Source: Gephyromycinifex aptenodytis
GTDB lineage: Bacteria; Actinomycetota; Actinomycetes; Actinomycetales; Dermatophilaceae
DNA: 64,000 bases
NCBI RefSeq assembly: GCF_012277275.1
Contig: NZ_CP051155.1
Coordinates: 1,364,001-1,428,000, forward strand
Direction: 5' to 3'
Part shown: in pieces, positions 35,122-43,798 of the stretch
Layout of the letters: every line of letters begins with the position of its first letter
Position numbering within the stretch: the stretch's first letter is position 1
The notes under the pieces: generated by a model
What the model was told of the DNA's origin: nothing
Databases searched by the model: none
The model's input: the letters and a program-made list of their open reading frames with translations, nothing else
Translations under genes and position numbers: made by a program

Positions 35122-37041
35122 ATGAATGACGCCCCCTCGTCGAGTTCCCGGCGTGAGGTGACCGCTCACTCCCCGGACGTCCTTATCGTCAGTTACCGGC
35201 GTGCCGACCTGCTGGAGCGGTGTCTGCAGTCCGTGGACCGTCATCTACCGGATAGCCGAATCTACGTCTGGGACAACCACTCGCTAGGCAGTCCGAAGGT
35301 CCAGGAGCTGGCACAGGCATGGCCTGCTGCATCGTGGACGTTCTGCGCGGACAACATCGGTTTCGCGGCGGCGGTCAACCGCCTGGTCCGCGCTTCGACA
35401 GCCCCGACATTCCTCTTGCTCAATCCCGACGCTGAACTTGTGGGTGACCTTTCGGGCTGCCGTGCGGCGCTGACAGATCCCACAGTGGCGGCAGCTGCGC
35501 CTTGGCTCGAACTCGGCATGAGGCACCCGTGGGACAACGCCCACCGGGAACCCACCGCACTGCGTCACCTCGTGTCGTACGCGGGCTGGGACGATCGGTT
35601 GGGTCGTTTTGCTCCGCTATCTATGTCGTATGCCCAGCAGCCCGCTGACGTCGATGGGTACCTGACAGGCGCCGGGCTGCTGATCTCGCGTGAAGCCTGG
35701 CGCGCCGTTGGGGAGTTCGACGAACGCTACTTCCTCTACGGCGAGGAAGCCGATTGGAGCCGCCGTGCGCGGCGACGCGGGTACCGGCTGTGCGCTGTCG
35801 CCGAGCCTGGGATCATCCACTCCGCGGGTGGCACTGTCAACGACGCTACCGCTGCCACGTCCCGCAGCGCGCAGCTGCTGCAAGAAAACCGGATCCGCTA
35901 CTTGCGTGACCATCACGGCGCGCTGTCGGCGCGGGCGTTCACCATCGGCTCGGCTGCGCTGGATCTGACACAGCGCTCAAAGCGGCGGCTGCGCTCCGCA
36001 GCAGCTCCGGACTTCATCGTCACCTCGCCCACCCTGGCATTCGGGGGCGCAGAGCGTCAGCGGGTAGCTCTTGTCAACGGGCTGGCGGCCACTGGTAAGC
36101 GGGTTGTTCTGCGCCTATTACAGGGGGAAGGCGACCTGCGCGCGCATGTAGACCCGGCAGTAGAAGTGCAGGTTGCCTCCTACCGCAATGTCACCCGTGA
36201 CGCTGGAGCCCAGACCCTCCTGGTGACCGGCACCACTCGCATCGAGCTGGCATACGGGGCTGCCTGGCGGGCAGTGAACAGCGGACGCGGGCGATGGGTG
36301 GTGGCCAATCACCACGCGGCAGCTCCCGAACGTGGCGTCTTCCGGCCTGCTGACACTGCTTTGATGCGTGTCGCGGACGGGATGATCTACCTGGCTGAGG
36401 CCCATCGACAGGCACACGCGGCTCACCAACGGCTCGACCGTGGTCGCTACTGGATCGTGCCGAACGGAATCGATGTCGACCGCTTCGCCTCACGCCATCC
36501 ACAGCCACCGACTCGCCCCACCCTGGTCTCGATTGGCCGGCTCACCGAAACGAAACAGGTGCCGCTCTTGGTGGAAGCCCTCACCGCGATCGAAGACCTG
36601 GACTGGGTGGCAGATATCTGGGGCGACGGCCCAGATCGTGATTGCGTCGAAGCTGCAATCCCTGAGCACATGTCGGAGCGAATCCGGCTGCGCGGCTGGT
36701 GCTCCGACGTTCCCGAAGTACTGGCCGGGGCCGACCTTTTCTGCATGACCAGCCGTTTCGAGGCTCAGCCCATGGCGATTCTCGAGGCGATGGCCGCTGG
36801 GGCTGCAGTGGCTTCCTCCGCAGTGGCCTCTGTCCCCGAGATGCTGGAAGGAGGTGCGGGCGTGCTCGTCGATCCGAATACCCCCCAGAACTGGAGCGCC
36901 ACGTTACGAGACCTTCTCGCGGAACCCTCGCGCTTGTCCGCCCTCGGCCGAGCCGGCCGGGATCGAGTTCTGGATCGCTACACAGAGGACGCCATGATTG
37001 CGAATTACCTTCGCGTTCGGGATGAGGTGTTTTCCCGGTGA
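35122..37041 (+). CDS. Two-domain glycosyltransferase (GT2-GT4 fusion)
   Basis: A 639-residue protein with two transferase domains. Residues from about 15 to 280 are a GT2 domain like rhamnosyltransferases of the WbbL type (DVLIVSYRRADLLERCL, LLLNPDAEL acidic site, DVDGYLTGAGLLISREAW, FFDERYFLYGEEADWSRRAR-like ED motif). Residues 310 onward are a GT4 domain (TLVSIGRLTETKQVPLL, SRFEAQPMAILEAMAAGAAV). The fusion suggests two consecutive sugar additions. The rfb genes just upstream make rhamnose a plausible donor for the first domain. The ATG at 35122 has AAGGAG 11 nt upstream, a slightly long distance. Confidence 0.85.
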   Translation: MNDAPSSSSRREVTAHSPDVLIVSYRRADLLERCLQSVDRHLPDSRIYVWDNHSLGSPKVQELAQAWPAASWTFCADNIGFAAAVNRLVRASTAPTFLLLNPDAELVGDLSGCRAALTDPTVAAAAPWLELGMRHPWDNAHREPTALRHLVSYAGWDDRLGRFAPLSMSYAQQPADVDGYLTGAGLLISREAWRAVGEFDERYFLYGEEADWSRRARRRGYRLCAVAEPGIIHSAGGTVNDATAATSRSAQLLQENRIRYLRDHHGALSARAFTIGSAALDLTQRSKRRLRSAAAPDFIVTSPTLAFGGAERQRVALVNGLAATGKRVVLRLLQGEGDLRAHVDPAVEVQVASYRNVTRDAGAQTLLVTGTTRIELAYGAAWRAVNSGRGRWVVANHHAAAPERGVFRPADTALMRVADGMIYLAEAHRQAHAAHQRLDRGRYWIVPNGIDVDRFASRHPQPPTRPTLVSIGRLTETKQVPLLVEALTAIEDLDWVADIWGDGPDRDCVEAAIPEHMSERIRLRGWCSDVPEVLAGADLFCMTSRFEAQPMAILEAMAAGAAVASSAVASVPEMLEGGAGVLVDPNTPQNWSATLRDLLAEPSRLSALGRAGRDRVLDRYTEDAMIANYLRVRDEVFSR

Positions 37042-38012
37042 CGGCGCGCTTGGGACTCCCCCGTGTTCTAGTCGCGACCGCTATGTTCCCCTCAGACGAG
37101 GACCCTGTGCGGGGGGTGGTCGTCCTCAAGGAAGTGACTGCGCTTCGCGAATCTGGGATTCAAGTCAACGTCGCTCCGAAGCGTCCGGGCTGGCGGGGTT
37201 ATCTGACTCAACTCCGTGCGGTGATAGCGCAGGTACAGGGTGCCGACCTTGTCCATGCTCACTACGGGACATCTGGCTTCGTGTCTGCTTTAGCGTGTGG
37301 AAACACCCCGCTGGTCGTCACGATGCACGGCTCGGATATCGCCTTCGGGTTCCGACCTCGCCTGAGTAAATACTGGATCCAGTACCTCTTGTCAGTGCTG
37401 GGCGCGAGTCGGGCGCGCGCGATCATCGTGCAGGACGACACCATGGTCAACCAGCTCCCGGCCTCCTTGCGTAGTAGAGCAAGGGCGCTGGGGCAAGCGG
37501 TGCGCCTACCCCAGATTCCAGCAGAAAGCGCTGAGCGGCAGGGTGTGCTCTTCCTCGCCAGTCGCCATCGACCGGTGAAAAGGTTCTCCCTGGCCCAGGA
37601 GGCGGTCCGGCTCGTGCCCGACTGCCCCGGACTGGACAGCCTGGACACCCACGCCGTGTCCGACATCCCAGCCGCAATGGAAGCCTCTCGGGTCGGTCTC
37701 CTCACCAGCGAACGCGAGGGGATGCCGGTGGCGGTCAAAGAGGCGTTGGCCGCAGGTCTGAGAGTGGTGTCGGTCGACCTGCCTGCACTGCGCGCGCTCG
37801 CCCGCGAACTACCTGAGGCGCTCACCCTGACGGCGCACGACCCCGACTCAATCGCCCGCGGCGTTCGTCAGGCTCTGGCTGCACCCGTCCTCAGCCCGCA
37901 GCAACGTAGTCACATTCACGACGTGCTGCGCAGGCGTCTATGGACGGAGCCCGAACGCACGCGTGCCCTGGTCGAGATCTACGACCGAGCGGCTCGTGCT
38001 GATCTCGATTAG
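37038..38012 (+). CDS. Family 4 glycosyltransferase
   Basis: A 324-residue GT-B protein whose GTG overlaps the previous stop (GTGA), so it is coupled to the GT2-GT4 fusion. VLVATAMFPSDEDPVRGV opens the acceptor domain, HAHYGTSGFVSAL follows, and TSEREGMPVAVKEALAAGLRVV near residue 230 carries the E-x7-E pair of the donor site. The donor-domain loop is short compared with other GT4 enzymes here. It converges with the flippase gene at 38064. Confidence 0.82.
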   Translation: MTARLGLPRVLVATAMFPSDEDPVRGVVVLKEVTALRESGIQVNVAPKRPGWRGYLTQLRAVIAQVQGADLVHAHYGTSGFVSALACGNTPLVVTMHGSDIAFGFRPRLSKYWIQYLLSVLGASRARAIIVQDDTMVNQLPASLRSRARALGQAVRLPQIPAESAERQGVLFLASRHRPVKRFSLAQEAVRLVPDCPGLDSLDTHAVSDIPAAMEASRVGLLTSEREGMPVAVKEALAAGLRVVSVDLPALRALARELPEALTLTAHDPDSIARGVRQALAAPVLSPQQRSHIHDVLRRRLWTEPERTRALVEIYDRAARADLD

Positions 38013-38063
38013 CAACCGATTGGCGGCGTTCACCCCAGCACTGACGTAAGTCAGGCTGCGCCG

Positions 38064-39503
38064 TCATTCCACCCCTGTGGGCCCCTGACCGGGCCGCAGC
38101 ACAGAGCGAACCTCGGACCACTGCACGACCCTGAAGAGTACGAGCCCCGCCAGATAGGCCAGGCCGACGGCCATGATCCGTACGGCCCAGTTTCCCTGCA
38201 CGAAGTGCTCGGTGATCGCACTTAGCCCGAGAGCGGGGATGAGCTTCAGCAGCATCGCCGCTGGCAGACATGCTCCATATTTACGCGTCATCAGCACAAT
38301 GCAAACGAGGAGACCGCTGACCTCGGACACGATGAGTGCCATTGCCGCCCCGGAGGCTCCGTACTGGGGAATCAGAATGAAGTTCCCAGTGATATTGATG
38401 AGCAGGTTTATCGTATTTAAGATGGTCAACGTTCGCTGCTGATAATCCGCAATGAGGGCTGCCGAGATTACCGCCGTAACCATTCCAATAGCCACACCAA
38501 GAGCGACGATCCCGAGCGGTCGGGAGGCAATGCTCACCATCTCGCGGGAGCCGATAAAGGTAATGAGGTCCGGAGCCAGCCCCCACACCAATACGCTGAG
38601 CGGCGCTGCGAAGTAAAGCACGGCTTTGAGCGCGTTCTTGATCGTTTCGGCGAACGCAGCTCCGCTCGCCGCGGCATCTGATGCGAACCGTGCGGCAAGC
38701 ACCGACGCGATACTCGAGGAAACGATGGTGAACGTTCCCACAGTCTTATAGGCCAGGCCGTAGGCCCCCACCTGCTCGGTCGTCGACAGCTTGCTGAGCA
38801 TCACGCCGTCCACGGTGAAGTACAAGACGCCGACAGCAGCGATGTAGGTCATCGGCAGAGTTTCACGAACGAGGGCACGCATTTCACCCCACTGCCAGAC
38901 CGGGCGGAAGGCGCCGATCAATCGACCGAGTCGGGTCATCGCAATCATCTGCCCCAACGGCACCATGAGTTGGGCGACGAAGAACCACATGAGACCCAGA
39001 TCGAGCATGATCGCTAGCCCGATCACGATCAAGCTGGATACCCGCCCCACCAGATCTGCTGCCGCGTAATGACCGAACCTGCTGTGCACCTGAGCGACGG
39101 GGTTGAAACAGGTGGCCCACGAATTGGCGACCAACCCGAGCGACAGGATGGCGATCCCTAACCGGACCGGCGGCTGGTCGGCATACATGAGCGCACCTGC
39201 GATGTTTGCCACGGCTACCAGCGGAACGACCGTGAGCAGACTGACCGCCATAGTCAGGCCTACTTGTCTACCTAGCTCCATCCCTCGCCCGGAAACTCTG
39301 CGGACAACCACGTTGCCCATACCGAGCTCCGTCCACGCGCCGAAGCTGTTGACGAAAAGTGTCGCGGTGATGAGTAGCCCGTACCCGGTGGGCCCGAGGT
39401 AGGTGACCGCCATCTTCACCTGGACTAGGGACAGAATCAGCCCCAGAGCGCGGGCGCCACTGACCGTCATCACGCCCCGCGCCAAGACACCGCCGTTAGC
39501 CAC
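38064..39503 (-). CDS. Wzx-type flippase (MOP superfamily), second copy
   Basis: A 479-residue membrane protein with about 12-14 hydrophobic segments, typical of polysaccharide transport proteins of the PST/Wzx family. The GTG at 39503 is chosen because AAGGGGGAAG lies 5-6 nt upstream; the open frame extends to 39578. It shows little similarity to the flippase at 2941, so it should carry a different lipid-linked unit, probably the rhamnose-containing one made by neighbouring genes. Confidence 0.83.
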   Translation of the reverse strand: MANGGVLARGVMTVSGARALGLILSLVQVKMAVTYLGPTGYGLLITATLFVNSFGAWTELGMGNVVVRRVSGRGMELGRQVGLTMAVSLLTVVPLVAVANIAGALMYADQPPVRLGIAILSLGLVANSWATCFNPVAQVHSRFGHYAAADLVGRVSSLIVIGLAIMLDLGLMWFFVAQLMVPLGQMIAMTRLGRLIGAFRPVWQWGEMRALVRETLPMTYIAAVGVLYFTVDGVMLSKLSTTEQVGAYGLAYKTVGTFTIVSSSIASVLAARFASDAAASGAAFAETIKNALKAVLYFAAPLSVLVWGLAPDLITFIGSREMVSIASRPLGIVALGVAIGMVTAVISAALIADYQQRTLTILNTINLLINITGNFILIPQYGASGAAMALIVSEVSGLLVCIVLMTRKYGACLPAAMLLKLIPALGLSAITEHFVQGNWAVRIMAVGLAYLAGLVLFRVVQWSEVRSVLRPGQGPTGVE

Positions 39504-39674
39504 GCGCACTTCCCCCTTATGAGGCTGAAAAGTCCTGCTGCGGCCGGATGACACTAGCGCGCCATCCGAATCATTCATCCACCCAAGGGAGGGGGCGCAG
39601 GAAACACATCGAGAACCGGCTACTGATCGCCCTTAGGCAGGTGGCAAACCAGACCATAACGGTTCCTCACCCAT

Positions 39675-40730
39675 TCACCTACCGCGCCCCATACCGTTCG
39701 CACCGTCGACCACGCTGGTCAAGGCCTGGGCCCACCGTCGCGCTGTGACACTGTTGGAGAAGCTCGATAGGTACAGCTCACGGTGGCGTCGCCCATCGGC
39801 AGCAGCTCGCTCAGGGTCTGCGAGTAGGTCGAGGGCCTGCGCCAAGCACCCCGGGTCCCGGTGCGGAAGCGGCACCTCCCCCTTCGGCAGATATTCGGCT
39901 AGGCCCCCCACCTCGCTGACCAGGGTGCGGACTCCACATTGCGCTCCGAGCACCTGGACTCCGCTTTGCGAACCGGCTGAATACAGACAGATGGACGCCT
40001 TACCGGCTGCCAGACGCGGAGCTAAGTCCGCGAAAGCGAACCGCCCCTTGACCCACTCGACGTCCGACGGGATTGGGCAACCCGGATCGCCGCCTCCGAC
40101 AACGACCAGCCGGTCGCCACGGAAAGATGTGGACTGCTGATGCTGACGGTAGCCCTCAAGGATGACCGGCAGATTCTTATAGCTCGACAACCGGCCGACT
40201 ACGAAGAAGTCACGTCGATCCGCGGGGCCGACCAACTCAGGGGTCGCATCTTCGGGCATTTCACTGGTCAGCGGGAGAACCTCGACGGGGTGGCGCCGCG
40301 GGCCGAGCTCGTCCTTGACCCGGGAACTGAAGCAGACCTCCAGGGCTGCGCGCCGACCGAGCACTCCGCCGGAAAGGCGTCGCATAAGAGGGGTTCGGTT
40401 GGCCGCGTCGTGCGCCCGCGCGTCGTGGGTGGTGATGACCAGGGGGACCCCGGCTGGAGCGAGAAGCAAGAAGCGGGGGTCTCGGGTGATCTCGGTGACC
40501 ACCACGTCGGGTGCGAACCTGCGCACGTAGGAGTGGGCCTCGCGCAACTCCGCCATCCCGAGGCGCGAGCGCCACGGACCCCTGAACAGGATGTCGGCCG
40601 GGTGGAGTGCCGGCGCATCAAAATGCTGGGACGTGGTAGCGACGACGACCTCGTGGCCATCTGAGCGAAGTCCGTTCGCCCATGCGACGGACAACGTCCG
40701 AAACCACGGCGACAGCCATAGAACCTTCAC
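39675..40730 (-). CDS. Family 4 glycosyltransferase
   Basis: A 351-residue GT-B protein starting at a GTG. MKVLWLSPWFRTLSVAWANGL at the N-terminus, a DVVVTEITRDPR region, FFVVGRLSSYKNLPVIL near residue 175, and the donor region SAGSQSGVQVLGAQCGVRTL in which the usual first Glu of the E-x7-E pair appears replaced by Gln. TATAGT ends 7 nt before the start and no Shine-Dalgarno is visible, consistent with a leaderless mRNA. Confidence 0.78.
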   Translation of the reverse strand: MKVLWLSPWFRTLSVAWANGLRSDGHEVVVATTSQHFDAPALHPADILFRGPWRSRLGMAELREAHSYVRRFAPDVVVTEITRDPRFLLLAPAGVPLVITTHDARAHDAANRTPLMRRLSGGVLGRRAALEVCFSSRVKDELGPRRHPVEVLPLTSEMPEDATPELVGPADRRDFFVVGRLSSYKNLPVILEGYRQHQQSTSFRGDRLVVVGGGDPGCPIPSDVEWVKGRFAFADLAPRLAAGKASICLYSAGSQSGVQVLGAQCGVRTLVSEVGGLAEYLPKGEVPLPHRDPGCLAQALDLLADPERAAADGRRHRELYLSSFSNSVTARRWAQALTSVVDGANGMGRGR

Positions 40731-40737
40731 GGCACCG

Positions 40738-40743
40738 ACTATA
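40738..40743 (-). promoter_or_regulatory. -10 box of a leaderless promoter
   Basis: TATAGT on the minus strand ends 7 nt before the GTG at 40730. It is almost a consensus -10 element. Confidence 0.5.
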
Positions 40744-40777
40744 GTCGCCGACTTACGTCCCTGAGCGCGCGTGGCGG

Positions 40778-40783
40778 TAGCCT
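40778..40783 (+). promoter_or_regulatory. -10 box preceding a small ORF and lyase-like lipoprotein
   Basis: TAGCCT ends 6 nt before the ATG at 40790, the same hexamer and spacing as at 4627-4639. It supports translation starting at the small ORF. Confidence 0.4.
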
Positions 40784-40789
40784 GCGGCT

Positions 40790-40948
40790 ATGCCCCGCAC
40801 CTGTGACAGTAGGCCTTCCAGTAGGTCTCGTACGTCCTGCTGCGGGTATTCGGCCGGTGATGGTCCGCCGTCTGTGCTGCAGGAGGGTTCGCCCCCGGCT
40901 CCCCTGAGGAGCCCTGGTTTCACCGCGCCGCCCGCGACCGCCACGTAA
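40790..40948 (+). CDS. Possible 52-residue leader ORF coupled to the next gene
   Basis: A small frame starts 6 nt after a good -10 box and ends in TAA, whose last A is the first base of the next gene's ATG (TAATG). The peptide is Ser/Pro/Arg-rich, has Cys residues near 5, 17 and 18, and resembles nothing known to me. The downstream lipoprotein gene has no Shine-Dalgarno, so it may depend on this frame for ribosome delivery. It could equally be a non-coding leader. Confidence is low. Confidence 0.3.
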   Translation: MPRTCDSRPSSRSRTSCCGYSAGDGPPSVLQEGSPPAPLRSPGFTAPPATAT

Positions 40949-41739
40949 TGGGTGCCCGCACAGGTCGGTTAGCGACCGCAACCGTGTTCACAGCGGTCCT
41001 AGCCGGGTGCGCAGCACCGGCGCCACCGCCGGATCCGGAGCCCAGGCCACCCTTATCTCTGGAGTGCACCAAGACCCAAGATGAGGTCGAGACCGTCACC
41101 GAGAACGGGGCGAGTCAGCCCATCTGCGTGCGCGGTGCCTGGGTGTTCATCGCCCCGGCGCTGGAGAATCCGCAGCGAATGCGCCGGAGTGAGATCTTCC
41201 TGCGTAACGGCAGCGAGCCTGTCACGGGCCGCGAGGGGTCCGTCATCGTTCACGATGTTGAACTGAGCGTGCGACTCGGGGAATCCGGAGCCAGCGACGA
41301 CGCCTGGCACGTTCTGTGGCAGTTGCACGGCCCGACGGATGGGCAGTGGCGCCCGCCCCCCGTGGCCCTCCACGTGCGAAACGGCCGCCTCGGGCTCTCC
41401 GGTGGGGCCGGTCACCCGAACCACAGCTGGAAGCAAGCCAACCACGAGTGGTCTAAACCACTCATCCCGATCTCAGACGGGGAGACCCATCGGGTCCGTA
41501 TCGTCGTCGTGCTCTCCTCCGACCCACGCAAAGGCTCGGTCAGTGCGAGTGTTGACGGGCGAAGCGTCCTGGAACAGTGGCGACCGCGATCCCCGGACGG
41601 ATACACCCCGGGGACGCTCTATCCCGGGCAACACCAGGTCTCCAGCCGGATAGGCCTGTATCGCGGCAGCCAGTCCGAGACGCCGCCTGAGTACGAGCAG
41701 ATCGTCGTTCAACGCGTCCTTGAAGCAACCGGGCACTGA
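40948..41739 (+). CDS. Heparin lyase I-like polysaccharide lyase, lipoprotein (paralogue 3 of 4)
   Basis: A 263-residue protein with a lipobox LAGC at residues 18-21 and a Pro-rich linker after it, so it should be anchored outside the membrane. The core repeats the paralogue motifs: AWHVLWQLHGPTDGQW, GGAGHPNHSW, a shorter VSASVDGRSVLEQW, PGTLYPGQHQ and IGLYRGSQ. It is more like its neighbour at 41930 than the copies at 6363 and 14724. No Shine-Dalgarno precedes its ATG. The substrate is unknown, but the protein probably acts on an exported glycan. Confidence 0.78.
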   Translation: MGARTGRLATATVFTAVLAGCAAPAPPPDPEPRPPLSLECTKTQDEVETVTENGASQPICVRGAWVFIAPALENPQRMRRSEIFLRNGSEPVTGREGSVIVHDVELSVRLGESGASDDAWHVLWQLHGPTDGQWRPPPVALHVRNGRLGLSGGAGHPNHSWKQANHEWSKPLIPISDGETHRVRIVVVLSSDPRKGSVSASVDGRSVLEQWRPRSPDGYTPGTLYPGQHQVSSRIGLYRGSQSETPPEYEQIVVQRVLEATGH

Positions 41740-41929
41740 GAGTCACTGCGCCGACCAAGCCCGCTGCACAACAAGGCCCGCAATTGAGGTGTGGCGTTGT
41801 GCACAACGTTGACCGTCGCTGCCTATAGGGCCGACCGGCCGGGCCGATGAGGGTTCCGCCGCACTGCCATGCGGCGCCTCGGCCGGGCCACGGTCCCGCA
41901 GAGGGCACCTACCACGGAAGACGCCAATC

Positions 41930-42745
41930 ATGTCTCGACGCAAACTTGCCACGTTGACCGCTGCGGGCTTCCTGGCGGCCGTCCCGCTGTGCGCGATGTC
42001 TGCCGCCAATCAAAGCGCCCCTGCAACAGCAGCAGCATCGATCGAATCAGTTCGAGCATCGTCGCTGAACTGTTCCTCGCCCTTCACCGCTCCCTACGCC
42101 CAGGTTCAGGGCGCGGCCTCCGTCCCGGTATGCGCAAATGACACGTGGATCTACGACGTCCCGGCCTCACGCTCCCCAGACTCGGTTCGCCGCACCGAGA
42201 CACACTGGGGCACAGGCAATGCCATCGTTCAGTACCGCGAGGGCCAGACGGTCGACCACGAAGCGATCTACACGGGTGAGCTTGGGCAAGCCGGTCAAGA
42301 CGACGACGACTGGCATGTCTTATGGCAGATGCACGGCCCCTTCAAGAACGGCGCTTGGCACTCACCCGCGCTGTCGCTTTCGGTTCGGCATGGACAAGTG
42401 CGTCTGGTCGGCGGTTCCGGGCACCCCAACCAGGACTGGAAAAACCGCAACTACGAATGGGTCGCCCCGCTGACGACGTGGACCGACGGCAAACCCGTTC
42501 GAGTTCGAGTCCGCTCGTACCTGTCCTCCGACCCCTCCCGCGGATGGGTGAGCGCGTGGGTAGACGGTCGGCAGGTGCTCAACCAGTGGCACCCCACTTC
42601 TTACCGGGGCGGGAACCGCCCCGGCACCTTCTACCCGGGTATGGACTACGTCGTAAGCCGCAACGGGCTCTATCGCGGGTCGCAGGGCGCGACATCCCCC
42701 ACCTACCGCCAGGTGGTCTCGGTACGTCTGCTGCGGGCGGGCTAA
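41930..42745 (+). CDS. Heparin lyase I-like secreted protein (paralogue 4 of 4)
   Basis: A 271-residue protein with a signal peptide (SRRK, hydrophobic residues 7-25, Ala-rich cleavage region near 26-36). The lyase-like core has DWHVLWQMHGPFKNGAW, GGSGHPNQDW, RGWVSAWVDGRQVLNQW, PGTFYPGMDY and NGLYRGSQ. It lies 190 bp after the lipoprotein paralogue, so the two probably arose by tandem duplication; one is anchored and one free. Two cysteines near residues 49 and 68 could form a disulphide. Confidence 0.8.
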   Translation: MSRRKLATLTAAGFLAAVPLCAMSAANQSAPATAAASIESVRASSLNCSSPFTAPYAQVQGAASVPVCANDTWIYDVPASRSPDSVRRTETHWGTGNAIVQYREGQTVDHEAIYTGELGQAGQDDDDWHVLWQMHGPFKNGAWHSPALSLSVRHGQVRLVGGSGHPNQDWKNRNYEWVAPLTTWTDGKPVRVRVRSYLSSDPSRGWVSAWVDGRQVLNQWHPTSYRGGNRPGTFYPGMDYVVSRNGLYRGSQGATSPTYRQVVSVRLLRAG

Positions 42746-42772
42746 CCGGCCTTAATTGCGCTCTGGCAGATC

Positions 42773-42778
42773 TAGACT
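42773..42778 (+). promoter_or_regulatory. -10 box of leaderless galE promoter
   Basis: TAGACT ends 6 nt before the galE ATG at 42785, and no Shine-Dalgarno is present. Confidence 0.5.
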
Positions 42779-42784
42779 GGCGCC

Positions 42785-43798
42785 ATGCGCGTCCTGGTTG
42801 CTGGAGGAGCCGGCTACATCGGTTCACACACTGTCGTCCGGCTCCTCCAACACGGGGATGACGTTGTCATCGCCGACAACTTCAGCAACTCCTCACCGCT
42901 CGTAGTGGACCGGTTGCGACGCATCACTGGGCGCCCAGTCAAGGTCGAAGAGATCGACCTCACCGACACTGCTGACACCAAGGCGCTCATGCGGAACGCG
43001 AAGCCGGATGCTGTTATCCACTTCGCTGGGTTGAAGGCCGTCGGGGAGAGCGTCACGAACCCAGGCTCCTACTATTCAGTCAATCTCCGCAGCACGTTGT
43101 CGCTGTTGGCCGCGATGCAGGAGGCCGGGGTTTACTGCCTGGTGTTCTCATCCTCAGCCACCGTGTACGGGATGAACCCACCTGTGCCCACGCCTGAGGA
43201 CAGTCCGACCTCTGCGACGAACCCGTACGGGTGGACGAAGGTCATGGGAGAGCAGATTCTCACCGATATCGCCGCCTCCCACCCGCAGTGGCGGATCGGC
43301 CTGCTGCGCTATTTCAATCCGGGCGGCGCGCACCCCTGCGGAGCAATAGGCGAAGACCCACTCGGGGTTCCTAACAACGTCCTGCCCTACATCAGCCAGG
43401 TAGCTATCGGCAGGCGAGACTACTTGTCCGTTTTCGGTGATGACTATGACACCCCCGATGGCACCGGGGTTCGCGATTTTATTCACGTCGATGACCTTGC
43501 TGAAGGCCACGTGGCGGCCCTTCACAGGCTGACGACGATGCCCCGCTCTCTCGATGTGTGGAACCTCGGCACCGGCCGGGGCACCAGCGTGCTCGAACTA
43601 CGGGCTGCCTTCGAAGCGGCCAGCGGCAGGCCGATCCCGTACCGCGTCACCGCACGCCGTCCTGGGGATGTCGCACGCTCCTTGGCGCTCGTTACCAAGG
43701 CAGAGCGAGAGCTCGGATGGCGGGCTCAGCGCGGCCTCCTGGAGATGTGCCAAGATGCCTGGCGCTGGCAGTCGCAGAATCCTGATGGCTACCGTTAA
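42785..43798 (+). CDS. galE: UDP-glucose 4-epimerase
   Basis: A 337-residue extended SDR enzyme. GGAGYIGSH at residues 7-15 binds NAD, HFAGLKAVGES follows, FSSSATVYG carries the catalytic Ser/Thr, and NPYGWTKVMGE the Tyr-x3-Lys pair near 149-153. YFNPGGAHPCG and DFIHVDDLAEGH complete the family pattern. It interconverts UDP-glucose and UDP-galactose and supplies galactose for glycan synthesis. Its 3' end overlaps the convergent gene at 43795 by 4 bp. Confidence 0.93.
   Translation: MRVLVAGGAGYIGSHTVVRLLQHGDDVVIADNFSNSSPLVVDRLRRITGRPVKVEEIDLTDTADTKALMRNAKPDAVIHFAGLKAVGESVTNPGSYYSVNLRSTLSLLAAMQEAGVYCLVFSSSATVYGMNPPVPTPEDSPTSATNPYGWTKVMGEQILTDIAASHPQWRIGLLRYFNPGGAHPCGAIGEDPLGVPNNVLPYISQVAIGRRDYLSVFGDDYDTPDGTGVRDFIHVDDLAEGHVAALHRLTTMPRSLDVWNLGTGRGTSVLELRAAFEAASGRPIPYRVTARRPGDVARSLALVTKAERELGWRAQRGLLEMCQDAWRWQSQNPDGYR

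Noticed and set aside
34746-35244. Minus-strand open frames in the 490-bp intergenic region
   Set aside because: Cys/Arg-rich low-quality sequence overlapping the start of the GT2-GT4 gene, with no homologous features.
41836-41889. Riboswitch candidate (repeated CGGCCGGGCC and CCGCA/TGCGG hairpin) before the gene at 41930
   Set aside because: The pieces do not assemble into a known riboswitch fold, and short GC-rich repeats are expected by chance in this DNA.
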